A stretch of 64,000 nt of DNA from Cryptomeria japonica (GCF_030272615.1 NC_081415.1:513387034-513451033); one strand, 5' to 3'; shown: positions 47,851-59,624, numbered from the stretch's first letter. Numbers and translations are program-made. The notes: generated by a model not told the origin, from the sequence alone.

Positions 47851-49000
47851 TGTTGGCATTTTTGATGTTTATGTTGTGATTGTCATTGATGGACACACAC
47901 TTTTATTGAGACCCACTCTATATGTATGAGCTAGAGCTCAACCGGTATGTGTTCCAACTGGTATGTTGTATTCTAGTCTTTAGACTATTGGTGATTTTGT
48001 AGAATGTGTTTCCTGTTCTAAAGCGGCATGTCGACCCTAAGCAGTTCATAGATCTCAAGTGGTATGAGGGAGCAACGCGGAATAACACATTCTTACCAGT
48101 CTTCATTTTTGTCAAACTGGCAATAGGTATTTTTATGATTTGGTAATTCTTTGTGATGAGTTACCAATCCACCGATTGTTTGATGGTGCCGACACAATGA
48201 CGGTGCTTTTTGCGTCATGTTACTGAGTATGTCTAGATTCATTGAACCTAGGAAATTGTAATTTAATTCTATTGGACCGACATGAAATCAGATTCCTTTA
48301 AAAGGACATCATGTCTAGGGTTTTAGGTTGTTGCTAAAAGGGTTTATGTTGTGCTAGGGTTTAAGGTGGTTGTTGAGTTGTTGTAAGAGTGATCTTATCT
48401 AAGAAGATCAAGTTGTAACTAAGAGAGAGATAGAGAAGACTGAAGTAATGTTGGAATGCATTAACAGTGAGCAACACTGGATCTAACCAGGCAGTTTGTG
48501 CAATAAGATAGATCAAACACTTGTTGATTACTCACATCTTTGACAAGTGTGTAGCCCTTAACCGGGTAAGCCCAAAAGCCTTTGTAAAATCCTCTAACAA
48601 GGTGGTTCACCTCTATGAATCTAAAATCCTCTAGCAAGGTAGTCTTTAATCGGACTTATCTCCTAACAGAGATTGAGATTCCTAACAGGATCTGTTCTAG
48701 TGATGAACATTGTAGGACCTTAACTGGTTTGACCTTAACCGATCTGGTTTCTATTCTGCAGATAGTGACTTGTGAGTTCCATCTCACTGTGGTTTTTCCC
48801 ATTTGGGTTTCCACATCAAATATCTTGTGTTATGGTTATATTGCTTTTGTGGGTGAATGCTTTACTTGCATTTTGGTTTGCATGTGTGATAACTTGTCTA
48901 TCTGTTAACCTGTTTTACCGGTTTGTCTTCAGACTGTTTAAGTGTTTTAGTGCAGAGATTTTTGGCATACTAATTCACTCCCCCCTCTTACTATTCATCA
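47851..49000 (+). repeat. LTR E
   Basis: 1150 bp, TGTTGGCATTTTTGATG...TTCATCA. Stem-loop GTGAGTTCCATCTCAC at 48772-48787, CTAACAAGGT-type cluster at 48545-48740. About 8% different from LTR F over the first 240 bp by hand count. Confidence 0.93.
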
Positions 49001-49002
49001 AT

Positions 49003-49014
49003 TGGTATCAGAGC
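49003..49014 (+). promoter_or_regulatory. primer binding site of E-F
   Basis: TGGTATCAGAGC two bases after LTR E. Confidence 0.95.
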
Positions 49015-49050
49015 CTACCTTTCTATAATTTTAACCACTTGGAAAGAGAT

Positions 49051-50328
49051 ATGGGAGAATACACCTTGAGGGAACTTACTCAATGGCTCACTCAGTCTGA
49101 GAAAGCCTATGATGATCTTATGGTCAAATACAAGGCATCTCAAGCAAAAAGGAGAGAACATGCAGAGAAGCTGATGGAGCTATCTGAAAGTAGTTCTGAA
49201 GATGAAGCAAATATGGAAGCCATGATTCTAGAAGTAAATAAGCGGAATGATTCAAACTCCAATCTGAAAAAGGAGTTGGAAGGACTGACTATTCAGTTTA
49301 GTCAAGATCTTGAGAATTGGAGAAAAGATGAAGATCTGATAAAGGATAGAGATCATGAGATCTCCAATTTGAAACAAGAGATTAATGCACTAACTGCTTG
49401 CCTTCATGAGAGTAGAATGGAAAAGGAAGACATGCAAGGAGAACTAAACATAGCCATCTCTGAAAATGCAAGCCTAATGGAGTCAAATGCTGCTATTTCC
49501 AAAGAACTCTCTGAGTCAAAGGAAATACTTGCTAAGTTTAGCAAAAGTATTGTTCAGCTAGAGCAAAAGCTTGAGTCATCTAGACCAGTAAAGAATACTA
49601 ATGGACTTGGTTTCTCTGGACATGAGGAAGGAGAATCCTCAGGAACAAATGCTGAAGCATCAAAGAAGCAACTGACACTCAAAGGAAAAGGTAAGCAAAA
49701 ATTCAAACCTGTTTGCTTTAACTGTCTTAAAGAAGGACACACTGCTAATGTATGTAGGAGAAAAACCTAAAATAATTTTCCTAACTTTATTTACAATGTA
49801 TCTAGATCCAATAAGTTCAATGGTCATTGTTATGCATGCAACAAGTTTGGGCATAAAGAATCTGAATGCAGGTCTATCATGAACAACACTGGAAGATATC
49901 CTCAGAGGACCCAAGGAGGTGGTCCGGAATCTTTTGTGAACTGAAACCCTAACCGGTTTAATGCTTACAATTATTAGTCAGGAAACAATGGTTATCAACT
50001 GGCAACTGGATGGGGAGAAAACTATTGGATTTGTTATGGACATGGTCACACTGTTGCTACATGTAGAAGGAAGAATGGAAACTTGAACAATGGACCTCTG
50101 AGAGCACCTGGATTGGTTTTCTATCACTGCAACAAACCGAGTCACATTGCAAGATTCTGTAGAAGCGGAAAGAGTATATTTGATGATATACTGATCACTC
50201 AGAAAGGAGAAATTGATGTTGAAATAGTTCAAGCAAACATGAACAAAACTTGGAAGAAGAAACCAACAATGTTGGAAGAGGAACCGGTTTCTACACCTAG
50301 TGTGGAAATATCAGAACCGACAAACTAA
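49051..50328 (+). pseudogene. Gag of E-F: coiled coil plus four zinc knuckles
   Basis: ATG 49051 and one frame of 426 codons with three internal stops (49768, 49942, 49975). Residues 1-190 are Glu/Lys/Leu-rich and almost certainly coiled coil (LTQWLTQSEKAYDDLMVKYK, LKQEINALTACLHESRMEKE). Four knuckles: CFNCLKEGHTANVC (about 49711-49752), CYACNKFGHKESEC (about 49831-49872), a third reading ICYGHGHTVATC with its first Cys replaced by Tyr (about 50029-50064), and FYHCNKPSHIARFC with Phe in place of the first Cys (about 50119-50160). The tail is acidic and Pro/Ser-rich (VSTPSVEISEP). No UBN2-type Gag core is apparent, unlike C-D and G-H. Expected role: RNA binding and particle assembly, perhaps with a partner's Gag. 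Confidence 0.85.
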
Positions 50329-50720
50329 ACTCCAAAGAGGCTTAGGGGGAGCAAACGGCTAAATGTTTTCAAACCCCCAGTTACACCAGTAAAAAAGGTA
50401 AATTAGGGTTTACACTCTAATAAAGGAGCATTAATGGCGATAGGTGAGAGACATGTATAAAAGCATATTTCAAATCATTTCTCACTATCTGTTTTCGAGT
50501 GAAGAAATTTTTTTCAAAGTGCAAAGCGAAGAAAAGGCGATTTGAGCTAAAGATTTCAAGAAATTGACAAGTCTTGGAGGAGATTCAAATCTAGTTTGAA
50601 AATGGTCATAGAGAACACAAAGCAGTGATTTGGCAACCGATGGAGAGTGGAGTGAAGCAGAATTAGGAACCCTAAATTCATGTTGTAAAGGTATTTTTTG
50701 TGTTCTTGAAATACTTAACA
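50329..50720 (+). promoter_or_regulatory. spacer with internal TATA box upstream of ORF2 (E-F)
   Basis: TATAAAAG at 50456-50463, then CATTTCTCAC (about 50477), a TTCGAGTGAAGAA stretch and a purine-rich leader to ATG 50721 (context AACAATGGC, good for plants). The same order is seen in A-B. A promoter function is inferred. Confidence 0.5.
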
Positions 50721-53700
50721 ATGGCTTCCGCATCTCATACCAGTTCTAGTACATCCATTGAGTTAGAAAGTTTTATTCAAAGGAAGTCCAAATATAATGC
50801 CTTATCACAAGTTCCGGCTGGGGTCATAGTTGAAGAGGGAATTTTGGATTATATTGACTGCAAAATAGAAGACCTAGGGTCCTTAGCCATTCACACCTAG
50901 TTGGGTTTATTTTGTTGCGAGGACAAGAAAATCAAACCAGAGTTCAGTATCCTAGAGAAGAAGAAACTCCATAATGCAGTATACTTTCTAGAAGACTTCA
51001 CAGAGGATCACATCAGGATCATCTTGAGCAGAGTCCATGGTGACAAGATGTACCTAGAGAGGACGCATGATATCATGCCACAAGCAATTCATGCAGTCAC
51101 TGGTTTTTGCAACACAGGGGAAGTGCCAGCCCTAAGAACGGTAAGCAAAATGGAAATGGCCAAGCTCACTGATTCAAAAAGTGACTCATGAGGAATGACA
51201 GTCAACCCTATCAAGGATGATCTGGTGAAGTACGCCTACATGGTGATAGGCTACAGAACATTCTTAGCTAGCAGGATTAATTCTGTATCTACTGCAGTGG
51301 TAAATGTCGCTTACTGGATGATCAAAGAGGATGCATCATTTGACTTATGCACCGGTATGCAGAGGCAACTATTGTCTAACTTGAAGTCAATTAAATAGGA
51401 TAATGCACAGAGATTCAAATTCGGACAACTATTGGTTGGGTTGTTCTTCTATTTCCAAGGCTTCTTTCTTGGAGTAGGAGATGTTCAGTGGTCCCCTGAC
51501 CAACTGGTAACCAAACAAATCAAGGAAAGCATACAAGTGATTGGAACCGGTTACCTTGATGTACTGAACAAATATTTTGATGAGTTCAGGAGGAAGATGA
51601 GTCAAAGGGTAAGGATCTCAGGTGATATTGTTAAGAAATACGAAGATGATATCTATTTCACTATTCAGGTAGACAAATGTCTAATGGAGGTTGTTGAGCC
51701 TAGAATGGAGGAAGTGGAGCCAATGGGCTATGAGGTTATGTATGATATGCTAGAAGGGTATGCCTCAACCCTTATTGCCTCACCTCTTGATCCCAAGGCT
51801 AAAAGGACCAGAACCTACTTGGAGAGGATTGCACTGACCGAGGAAATATGTTAAGAAAGGAAAAGAATCAGCTGCAAAGAAATCAAAGGTAGTGCCTACA
51901 GCATCGGCACTGGCTACCATTGCAACTCCAAGAGTGACCAAGTGGTCACCTGCAAAGAAGAAACTAGAAGCAGCACCAGCAAAAGTCTTCAAAAGGAAAA
52001 GGAAGACTAAGTCAAATGAATCAGACTCCGAAGAGACTGAGTTTGATGAAAAGCCAAAGAAGGCCAGACAAATAAAGAAGATGAAGAAGAATGAACCAGC
52101 AGCATCCGTACTGGTAAATATTGATATCTCCTCATACAAACCTTTGACACATTTTCAAAGGATAGTAAAGAACATTAGGAGAAAGTTACTTCATGATTTG
52201 ATAGATTATTATGATGATTTTAATAGTGAGGAGAAAGATGAAGTACTACAAGAAATTATTCTTTATTTGTGTAAAAATGACCAGTCACCATCAGAGATTA
52301 AATCTCAGACATTGGATTCTTTATATAAAGCATTAGATAACAAATGGCACATTGCCATTGAAAAAGAACATGAGATTGGGGAGAAAGTCTTTTCATGGTA
52401 CTTTCCCGACCTCTCAAATTTAGAATTATTTGATGTCCTAGATAAGAATAAAGGACTCTTCTTCACAAGGAGAAGAAGACTCTAGCTATTAGAGGGGAGA
52501 ATTGATGATGTTGAAAAAGACACTCATTAGCATATGGACTATGCTATCAATTCTCACAAAGCATGAATGGCCAACCTCCAAGCAGAAAATGAACCAGTTG
52601 TATCCAAACCGGATGAAGTTTTTGATGAAGAAGGAAACCTAGTTGAAGAACCAATCAACACCATTGATGTTGATACACTAGACATAGAAGATGTCACTTA
52701 GGACATACCTTCTGAAGGAATAGAATAGGGGCATCAAGTTGAACAAGGCAGTGAACAAGCCAAGAACACATAGGAAGTAGCTAAGGAACAGGAAGAGAAG
52801 AAGAAGAGGGATGAAGATGAGAAAAAGAGAAAAGAGGAAGAGGAGAAAAGAAAAGAATAAGAGAAGAAGAAGAAGGAAGAGGAATAGAAGAAGAAGAAGG
52901 AAGAGGAAGAGAAGAAGAAGAGGGAAGAGGAAGAAAAGAAGAAGGAAGTGGAAGAAAAGAAGAAGGAAGAGGAAGAGGAAGAAGAAGAGAAGAGGAAGGA
53001 AACAGAAAGGAAAAAGAAAGCAGAGAAAGACAAGGCACAAGAATAGAATCAGGAAGCAGAGAAAAGGAAGAAGGAAGAAGCAGACAAGGCAGTGGAAGTG
53101 ATGAAGAGCACACAAATGGAGACTCCGAAGGCAACTGGGAGTCAAGTCAAACCGGCTGATATCTCCAGTCCTATCGATCTCCAGTCTACTAGTGAATCGG
53201 AGCTTATGCAGAGCATCAAGGTTTCTCAAGAGTGCCTTGAAATCATATGAAGGAAAAAGGAGCAAGATATCATTCAAGTGGCTATAGACACCGTTACCAG
53301 TTTGATTCCTGGTACCAATCTTCCTAGCACTGGATCATCACTAGCACAGCTCAAACTACTATGTATTGTAGTGGATGATCATGTGCAGAGCTTGGAAGAA
53401 GCAGCTAAGGCAAATGTCAAGAAAGAGCATCAAAAGGCTCTTAACATTGCTTTGGTGAAAAAGTTGAATGAGCTCTGGTCTGAACTTCTGAAAGACCAAA
53501 AGGATATAAGGGATGCTTTGGATGAGGGAAACTTGCTACTAAGCAAAATCTGTCAACCCCATCTATTTTGCGATGACGTGCTAACTCAGAAGCAAAAGCT
53601 TCAAACAGACTTACAGTCCTACTTGAGCACATTTAAGCCTCCTTATGATTCCTTTGCAACTTATGGGCAAACCATTCACCAGTTTCAAATCCAGTCAGCC

Positions 53701-53980
53701 AAGATGGAGCAAGAGATCCATACACGGTCTAGGGATTTGCAAGAGCTACAACTAGTTTTACTTCCACATCTGCAAATTCTTCAAAATTCTTATCTGAACC
53801 TGGATGCCTTGATAGTTACATAGGAACTAAGCACAGTTGATGCCATGGAGAAATAGGTATCCAAGATGCAAACAGAAAAAGTGGCCACCTCCCTACTTGA
53901 GTCCTAGTCTCTATCCATGAAACAATTTTTGTAGGACTATAAATCAGTTTTTGACAAGTATTATTCATTGTTGTCATAAA
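50721..53980 (+). pseudogene. ORF2 of E-F, uncharacterised, about 1085 codons
   Basis: MASASHTSSSTSIELESFIQ starts at 50721. The first frame holds IEDLGSLAIHT, HIRIILSRVHGDKMYLER, VNVAYWMIKEDASFDLC, FKFGQLLVGLFFYFQG, DKCLMEVVEP and PMGYEV. It shifts near 51845 into a second frame that stays open, apart from point stops, to about 53980: basic blocks (VFKRKRKTKS, KKARQIKKMKK; likely nuclear signals), LIDYYDDFNSEEKDEVLQ, a 100-residue Lys/Glu tract (52780-53100) and a C-terminal helical domain (53278-53823, LKLLCIVVDDHVQSLEEAAK, VKKLNELWSELLKDQKDI). Most stops are TAG. One short hydrophobic stretch (GLFFYFQGFFLGVG) is too short and polar to call a membrane segment. No enzyme motif recognised. 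It is homologous to ORF2 of A-B module by module. Confidence 0.7.
52790..53035 (+). repeat. near-pure polypurine tract (GAAGAG/AAGAAG) inside ORF2
   Basis: About 245 bp almost entirely A and G on the plus strand, encoding the Lys/Glu tract. Runs such as GAAGAAGAAGGAAGAGGAA repeat imperfectly. Leu/Phe/Ser-rich open frames on the minus strand are its mirror and not genes. Confidence 0.9.
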
Positions 53981-54041
53981 CTTTTATTATTTCAAATCAA
54001 ATAGAAACAAGGTTATTCAGCGATACTTTGTCATTATTGGT

Positions 54042-54054
54042 AAAGGGGGAGAAG
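54042..54054 (+). promoter_or_regulatory. upstream duplicate polypurine tract (E-F)
   Basis: AAAGGGGGAGAAG, about 258 bp before the main tract. Confidence 0.65.
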
Positions 54055-54299
54055 TACTCTATCTATTTTGGAGACAAATAGGGAGAAGTATCTGGTTTTA
54101 AAATTTTGATATATGTTTTGATATATGCTATATGCTCTGATATCTCAATGTTTATGCTCTATATGCAAAATTGCTATACATTCTATTGATTAAGGGATAG
54201 TGTATATGCCTAGGGGGAACAATTTTGTTAATGGCAGTTTTTGATTGTAAAACACTTAGATGTCAAAATTTTATTTTCCTAAGTGTTGCCATCAATGCC

Positions 54300-54311
54300 A
54301 AAGGGGGAGAT
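54300..54311 (+). promoter_or_regulatory. polypurine tract of E-F
   Basis: AAAGGGGGAGAT, preceded by CATCAATGCC, directly before LTR F. Confidence 0.92.
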
Positions 54312-55479
54312 TGTTGGCATTTTTGATGTTTATGTTGTGATTGTCATTAATGGACACACACTTGTATTGAGATCCACTCTATATGTATGAGCTAGATCTC
54401 AACCAGTATGTGTTCCAACCGGTATGTTCTATTCTAGTCTTTAGACTATTGGTGATTTTGTAGAATGTGTTTCCCAGTCTAAAGTGGCATGTCAACCCCA
54501 AGCGGTTCATAGATCTCAAGCGGTACGAGGGAGCAAAGTGGCATAACACATTCTTACCAGTCTTCATTTTTGTCAAACTGGCAACCGATATTTTTATGAA
54601 CTGATAATACTCTATGATGAGTTACCAACCGACATTTTGTGATGAGTTACCAATCCACCAATTGTTTGACGATGCTCACACACTGACGGTGCTTTTTGTG
54701 TCATGTTACTGAGTATGTCTAGATTCATTGAACCTAGGAAATTGTAATGTAATTCTATTGGACCGACATGAAATTAGATTCTATTAAAAGGACATCATGT
54801 CTAGGGTTTTAGGTTGTTGCTAAAAGGGTTTATGTTGTGCTAGGGTTTAAGGTGGTTGTTGAGTTGTTGTAAGAGTGATCTTATCTGAGAAGATCAAGTT
54901 GTAACTAAGAGAGAGATTGAGAAGACTGAAGTAATGTTGGAATGCATTAACAGTGAGCAATACTGGATCTAACCAAGCAGTTTGTGCTATAAGATAAATC
55001 AAATATTTGTTGATTACTCACATCTTTGACAAGTGTGTAGCCCTTAACTAAGTAGGCCCAAAAGCCTTTGTAAAATCCTCTAACAAGGTGGTTCACCTCT
55101 ATGAAAATCCTCTAGCAAGGTAGTCTTTAATCGGACTTATCTCCTAACAGAGATTGAGATTCCTAACAGGATCTGTTTTGGTGAAGAACATTGTAAGATG
55201 TTAACTGGTCTGACCTTAACCGGTCTATTTTCTATTCTACAGATAGTGACTTGTGAGTTCCATCTCACCGTGGTTTTTTCCATTTGGGCTTCCACATCAA
55301 ATATCTTGTGTTATGGTTATATTGCTTTTGTGGATGAATGCTTTACTTGTATTTTGGTTGCATGTGTGATAACCAGTCTGTCTGTTAAACTGTTTTACCA
55401 GTTTGTGTTCAAACTGTTTAAGTGTTTTAGTGCAGAGATTTTTGGCATACTAATTCACCCTCCCTCTTAGTATTCATCA
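54312..55479 (+). repeat. LTR F
   Basis: 1168 bp, same ends as LTR E. It carries an extra partial duplication of GATGAGTTACCAA (about 54615-54650) not present in LTR E. Stem-loop at 55253-55268. Confidence 0.93.
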
Positions 55480-55484
55480 GATGT
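55480..55484. repeat. target duplication GATGT, right copy
   Basis: Matches 47846-47850 and directly abuts LTR F. Confidence 0.92.
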
Positions 55485-56210
55485 TAGTGGTCTTGAAACT
55501 GCATATGAAGTTTGGAAAAACCTTAAAGAGATTTTAGCGATGATGAACATGTTAAGATTGGCAAAGAGGAGAGTTTAAGAGGAAAATTTGATGACATGAT
55601 AATGTCTGAAGGTGAGAATATCCAACAGTATGGTCAAAGGATAAAAAATATAGCTCGTGAAATAAAGAGTGCAAGAAGGAAAGTGGAAGATGCCATAGTG
55701 ATCAGTAAGGTATTGAGAACCCTGCTAGCGATCTATGCTATCCGAGTTGCAGCTATTCAAGAGCTAAAATCCATTGACAAAACAAAGGTAACTCTTGACT
55801 CTATCGTTGGCAAACTTACTACTTTTGAACTAAATGGATATGATGGTAGTGTACAAAAAGTAGAGATTACGACCATATCTATGAATCTAGATCCAGCAGA
55901 GATACTGATGGTGAAGACAATTTAGTGGAGCTTGAAGCATTGATGGCAAAATGACTGCCTAGAGGCACTAGTAAATACAGAGGTAAGCTATCGTTGAAAT
56001 GTTTTACTTGCAATAAGATTGGTCATATAGCAGCTAATTTCCCTAATGGTGAAAATGAATATAAGAGAGACAAATTTAAGAAGTATAAGGGTAAAGGAAA
56101 GAGAGATTGTCTTGTAGCTATTGACAGTGGTATTATTGCTGAAGAATTTGATGATGATGCTAGTGAAGATATTGTGTTTGTGGCTATTAAGGAAGAGATA
56201 TCAGATTAGA
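55485..56210 (+). pseudogene. Gag 3' part of G-H with zinc knuckle
   Basis: SGLETAYEVWKNLKE, a frameshift near 55530, then IMSEGENIQQYGQRIKNIAR, ISKVLRTLLAIYAIRVAAIQ and LDSIVGKLTTFELNGYD, the UBN2-type core that also appears in C-D. A further frameshift lies near 55925. The zinc knuckle CFTCNKIGHIAANF (about 56000-56040) has lost its last Cys to Phe. The tail is acidic (EEFDDDASEDIVFVAIKEE). Confidence 0.88.
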
Positions 56211-56218
56211 AAGAACTA

Positions 56219-59200
56219 GTGTCCAAGATGGATAACTCTGATGATTGGATCATTGATAGGGGTTGTTCACATCACATGACCGATGATCAGAGAAAATTTC
56301 TTTCCTTGAAGGAATTTGATGGCGGTGTTGTCAGACTTGGCAATGACTCACCCTATATGGTTAAAGGTAAGGGAGTTATTTTTCTTAATGGGAAGATCAA
56401 TGCTAATGATGTCTATTGGGTTGAAGGCCTAAAGCACAATCTTTTGATTGTAGCACAACTTAACGATAGAGGAAACCTAGTGGAGTTTAGAAATGGAATG
56501 TGCAAAATATTTGACAACAAAGGTTAATGGATTGCAACTGGGAAATAGACCAGAGGTTATCTACTTTATCTTAATCCTAAAGTTAGCAACTATTTGATTG
56601 CAAAAATAGATGATAGTTGGCTTTAGCATAGGAGATTTTGTCATGTAAACTTTGATAACATTGTTAGAGTGAGCAAGTCTAAGACTTTAAGAGGTCTACC
56701 TCAGCTAGACAAACCAGTTAATGCTCTTTGTAAAGAATGTCAGTTAGGAAAGATGACTTCTTCAACTTTCAAGAGCAATTTCTTCTCAGCAGAGCACTTG
56801 TTAGATTTGGTTCATACAAATCTATGTGGACCAATAAGAACTAGAAGCATTTCAGGTGATAGATATTTCATGATCTTCACTGATGATTGTAAGGATGATG
56901 TGGGTCACATTCTTGAAGGACAAGAATGAAAATTTTGGTAAATTCAAGACATTTAGAGTCTTAGATGAGAAGGAGAGTGGCAAAAATATAAAATGTTCAA
57001 GGACAGATCAAGGCAGTGAATTTACTTATGAGAAATTCACTAAGTATTGTGATGGGAATGGTATCAAGTGGCAGCTATCTGTACCAAGGACACTAGAACT
57101 GAATGGTATAGCAGAAAGGAACAACTAGTCAGTAGTTGAAGTAGCTAGAACTATGTTGATAAAAGGAAATGTAGCAAAAATATTTTGGAGAGAAGCTATA
57201 AGTACAGAAGTGTACACAATGAACCGAGTTCTAGTGAAAAGAGGTAAGGATAAGACACCTTATGAGTATTAGTATGGAACAACACCTAATGTTAGCTATT
57301 TTAAGATCTTTGGTAGTAAATGTTTTATAAAAATATGAGATTACATAAGAAAGTTTGAAGCTAAGAGTGGTGAAGGCATATTTCTTGGCTATTCCACCAA
57401 GAGTAAGGCCTACAAATGCTTCAACAACCAGACATAGAGAATTGTTGAGAGTGTTGAGGTTCTTGTAGATGAAAGTCCTGAAATTTGAGAAGGAACATGT
57501 TCAGAGAGAAAGGATGAAGATCATTGCATTTTTCTTTTGGAATCTAAAATTGGTAAATTAGAAATTGGTAAAGAAAACCCTAATGTACTTGTTAAACCAG
57601 AACAAATAAATTCAGAGGAAGAAGATAATGAAGAAGCTCAACCTGATGAGAATGATCATGTTATTCCTAGGTATGTAAGACTGAATCACAATTCTGGGTA
57701 GATTATTGGGGATAAGGATGATGGAGTACTTACTAGAAGAAGAGTTAGAGAGAAATCTTGCATGATCTCCACCTTTGAACCTAGAAGTTCTAAGGAGGCA
57801 TTTGGTGATGATCATTGGGTGAAAAAAATGGAAGAGGAATCGGATAAGATTGAGAAAAACAACACTTGGGCCTTGGTACCCCGACCGGTAAATAAGAATG
57901 TCATAGGTACTAAATGGGTGTTCAGAAACAAGTTAAATGAAGATTGTGTTGTAGTTCACAATAAGGCAAGATTAGTTTGCAAAGGTTATGTGCAAGAAGA
58001 AGAAGAGGATTATAGAGAAACTTTTGGACCAGTAGCAAGACTAGAAGGAGTAAGAACATTACTTGCATTTGCAACTCACAATAAGTTCAAGGTTTACCAG
58101 ATGGATGTTAAGTCTGCATTTTTGAATGGGATGTTGGAAGAAGAGGTTTATATAGAGTAGCCTGATGGTTATGCATTGACAAATAAGGAAGACATGGTAT
58201 GCAGATTGCACAAAGATTTGTATGGATTAAAGCAGGCACCCAGAGCATGGTATGAACAACTTCATACACATCTGATGAAGATAGGCTTTGCAAGAACCAA
58301 TGATGACAACAACATTTATCTCAAGTCTAAAGAAGATGAAATACTAGTGTGGGAAGTATTTGTTGATGACATTCTATTTGGAGGTAATGATGTCATGAGA
58401 AACAACTTTGTAGATGAAATGAAGAATGAGTTTGAGATGTCATTAGTAGGGTAAATAAAAAATCTCATAGGCTTGCAGATACAGTAGATGAAGAATAGTA
58501 TTTTCATTACTCAATCTAAATATGTGAAAGAAGTTTTGAAGACTTTTGGCATGAGTGACTAAACCCCAGTTGGAACTCCAATGATTATAGGTTGTAAATT
58601 GTCCAAGGAAGATGCATCTAAGTCTGTAGATGAAAAGGAATACAGGTCAATGATTGGCAAATTACACTATGTTGTTCACAATTGATTGGATATTTCTCAT
58701 GCAGTTAGTATAGTCGCTATATTTTAGAAAAATCCAAAGGAAGCACATCTGATAGCAACTAAGAGAATTTTTAGATATCTAAAAGGTATTGTTGACTATT
58801 GGTTATGGTATCCATATGGAGGTAATTTTAATTTAAAGGCATACACTGATGCTGATTGGGCAGGAAATATTGATGACTGGAAAATACTAGTGGTAGAGTA
58901 TTCTTTTAAGGAGGAAGGCTAGTTTCACAGAGTAGTAAAAAGTAGAGTTGTAATTCACAATCTACTGTTGAAGCTAAGTATGTAGAAGCTTATATGAATT
59001 GAACACAAGCTATTTGGATGAGATACATTTTGGAAGGTTTTAAGATGAATATCTTGGAACCTATAAAGATTTTGTGTGATAACACAAGTGCAATAATTAT
59101 TTCTAAGAATCCTGTTTTGCATGCTAGGACTAAGCACATTGAATTGAAGTATCACTTTTTGAGGGAAAAATTTCAAAGTAAAGATGTTATCTTAGAGCAT

Positions 59201-59338
59201 GTTTCTACCCAGGAGCAACTTGAAGATATATTTAGCAAACCTGTGCCTAAGACAACTTTTGAGTATCTTAGAAGCCAGTTGATCATGATGTTGATTGCAT
59301 TAGTCCCTGAATTACTTGCAGAATCTTACATGGATTAA
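56219..59338 (+). pseudogene. Copia PR-IN-RT-RNase H of G-H, broken
   Basis: Protease DDWIIDRGCSHHMTDD (about 56243-56290; DRG instead of the catalytic DSG). Pre-integrase RRFCHVNFDNIV and CKECQLGKMTSS. Integrase VHTNLCGPI has Asn at the first catalytic Asp; SRTDQGSEFTYEKF keeps the second; NGIAERNN the Glu. RT MDVKSAFLNGMLEEEVYIE, DLYGLKQAPRAWYEQ and FVDDILFGGND (FVDD 58359-58370, intact). RNase H TDADWAGNIDD, then VEAKYVEAY (Lys for the catalytic Glu), CDNTSAIIISKN and a variant closing motif LEDIFSKPVP. Several frameshifts and about ten stops. It cannot have been active recently. Confidence 0.9.
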
Positions 59339-59612
59339 TTTTTTTTGGAAGTGGATGTATTCCACAGGGGGAACATCAAGTTGTAGTATGTTGATGCACA
59401 ATAAGAATTTCGAATTACATGTTTTACATTCAATTTGGCATTGTTGTCAAAGGCGGAAAATAATTATGTGATTGATGAGAAGGATTATGTGAACCAGTGA
59501 TAGACTGAAGATAGACAAAGCATGGTGAATACTTGGTAATGTAAACCATGATTCATATTCACTAGTCACGGAAACAATCAAAGGCGTTGATATTTGTATT
59601 GCTATCAATGCC
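59339..59612 (+). other. 3' leader of G-H
   Basis: Non-coding, with GTCAAAGGCGGAAAA at 59446-59460, the decayed duplicate polypurine tract, about 167 bp before the main one. Confidence 0.6.
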
Positions 59613-59624
59613 AAAGGGGGAGAT
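59613..59624 (+). promoter_or_regulatory. polypurine tract of G-H
   Basis: AAAGGGGGAGAT after ATCAATGCC, directly before LTR H. Confidence 0.92.

Larger units (their letters stand above)
47851..55479 (+). mobile_element. nested pol-less element E-F (Gag plus ORF2)
   Basis: LTR E, primer site, Gag with four zinc knuckles, spacer with TATA box, ORF2, polypurine tract, LTR F, flanked by perfect GATGT. No protease, integrase, RT or RNase H motif anywhere between the LTRs, so it needs another element's enzymes. Same architecture as A-B. Confidence 0.92.

Noticed and set aside
48615-49050. Hydrophobic N-terminal extension upstream of the E-F Gag that could look like a signal peptide
   Set aside because: It lies in LTR E and the primer site; translation should start at ATG 49051.
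51432-51480. Transmembrane segment in ORF2 (GLFFYFQGFFLGVG)
   Set aside because: Too short and interrupted by polar residues; the A-B counterpart keeps only a brief hydrophobic stretch.
52678-53277. Leu/Phe/Ser-rich minus-strand frames resembling membrane proteins
   Set aside because: Mirror of the polypurine Lys/Glu tract of ORF2; three frames are open at once because of base composition.
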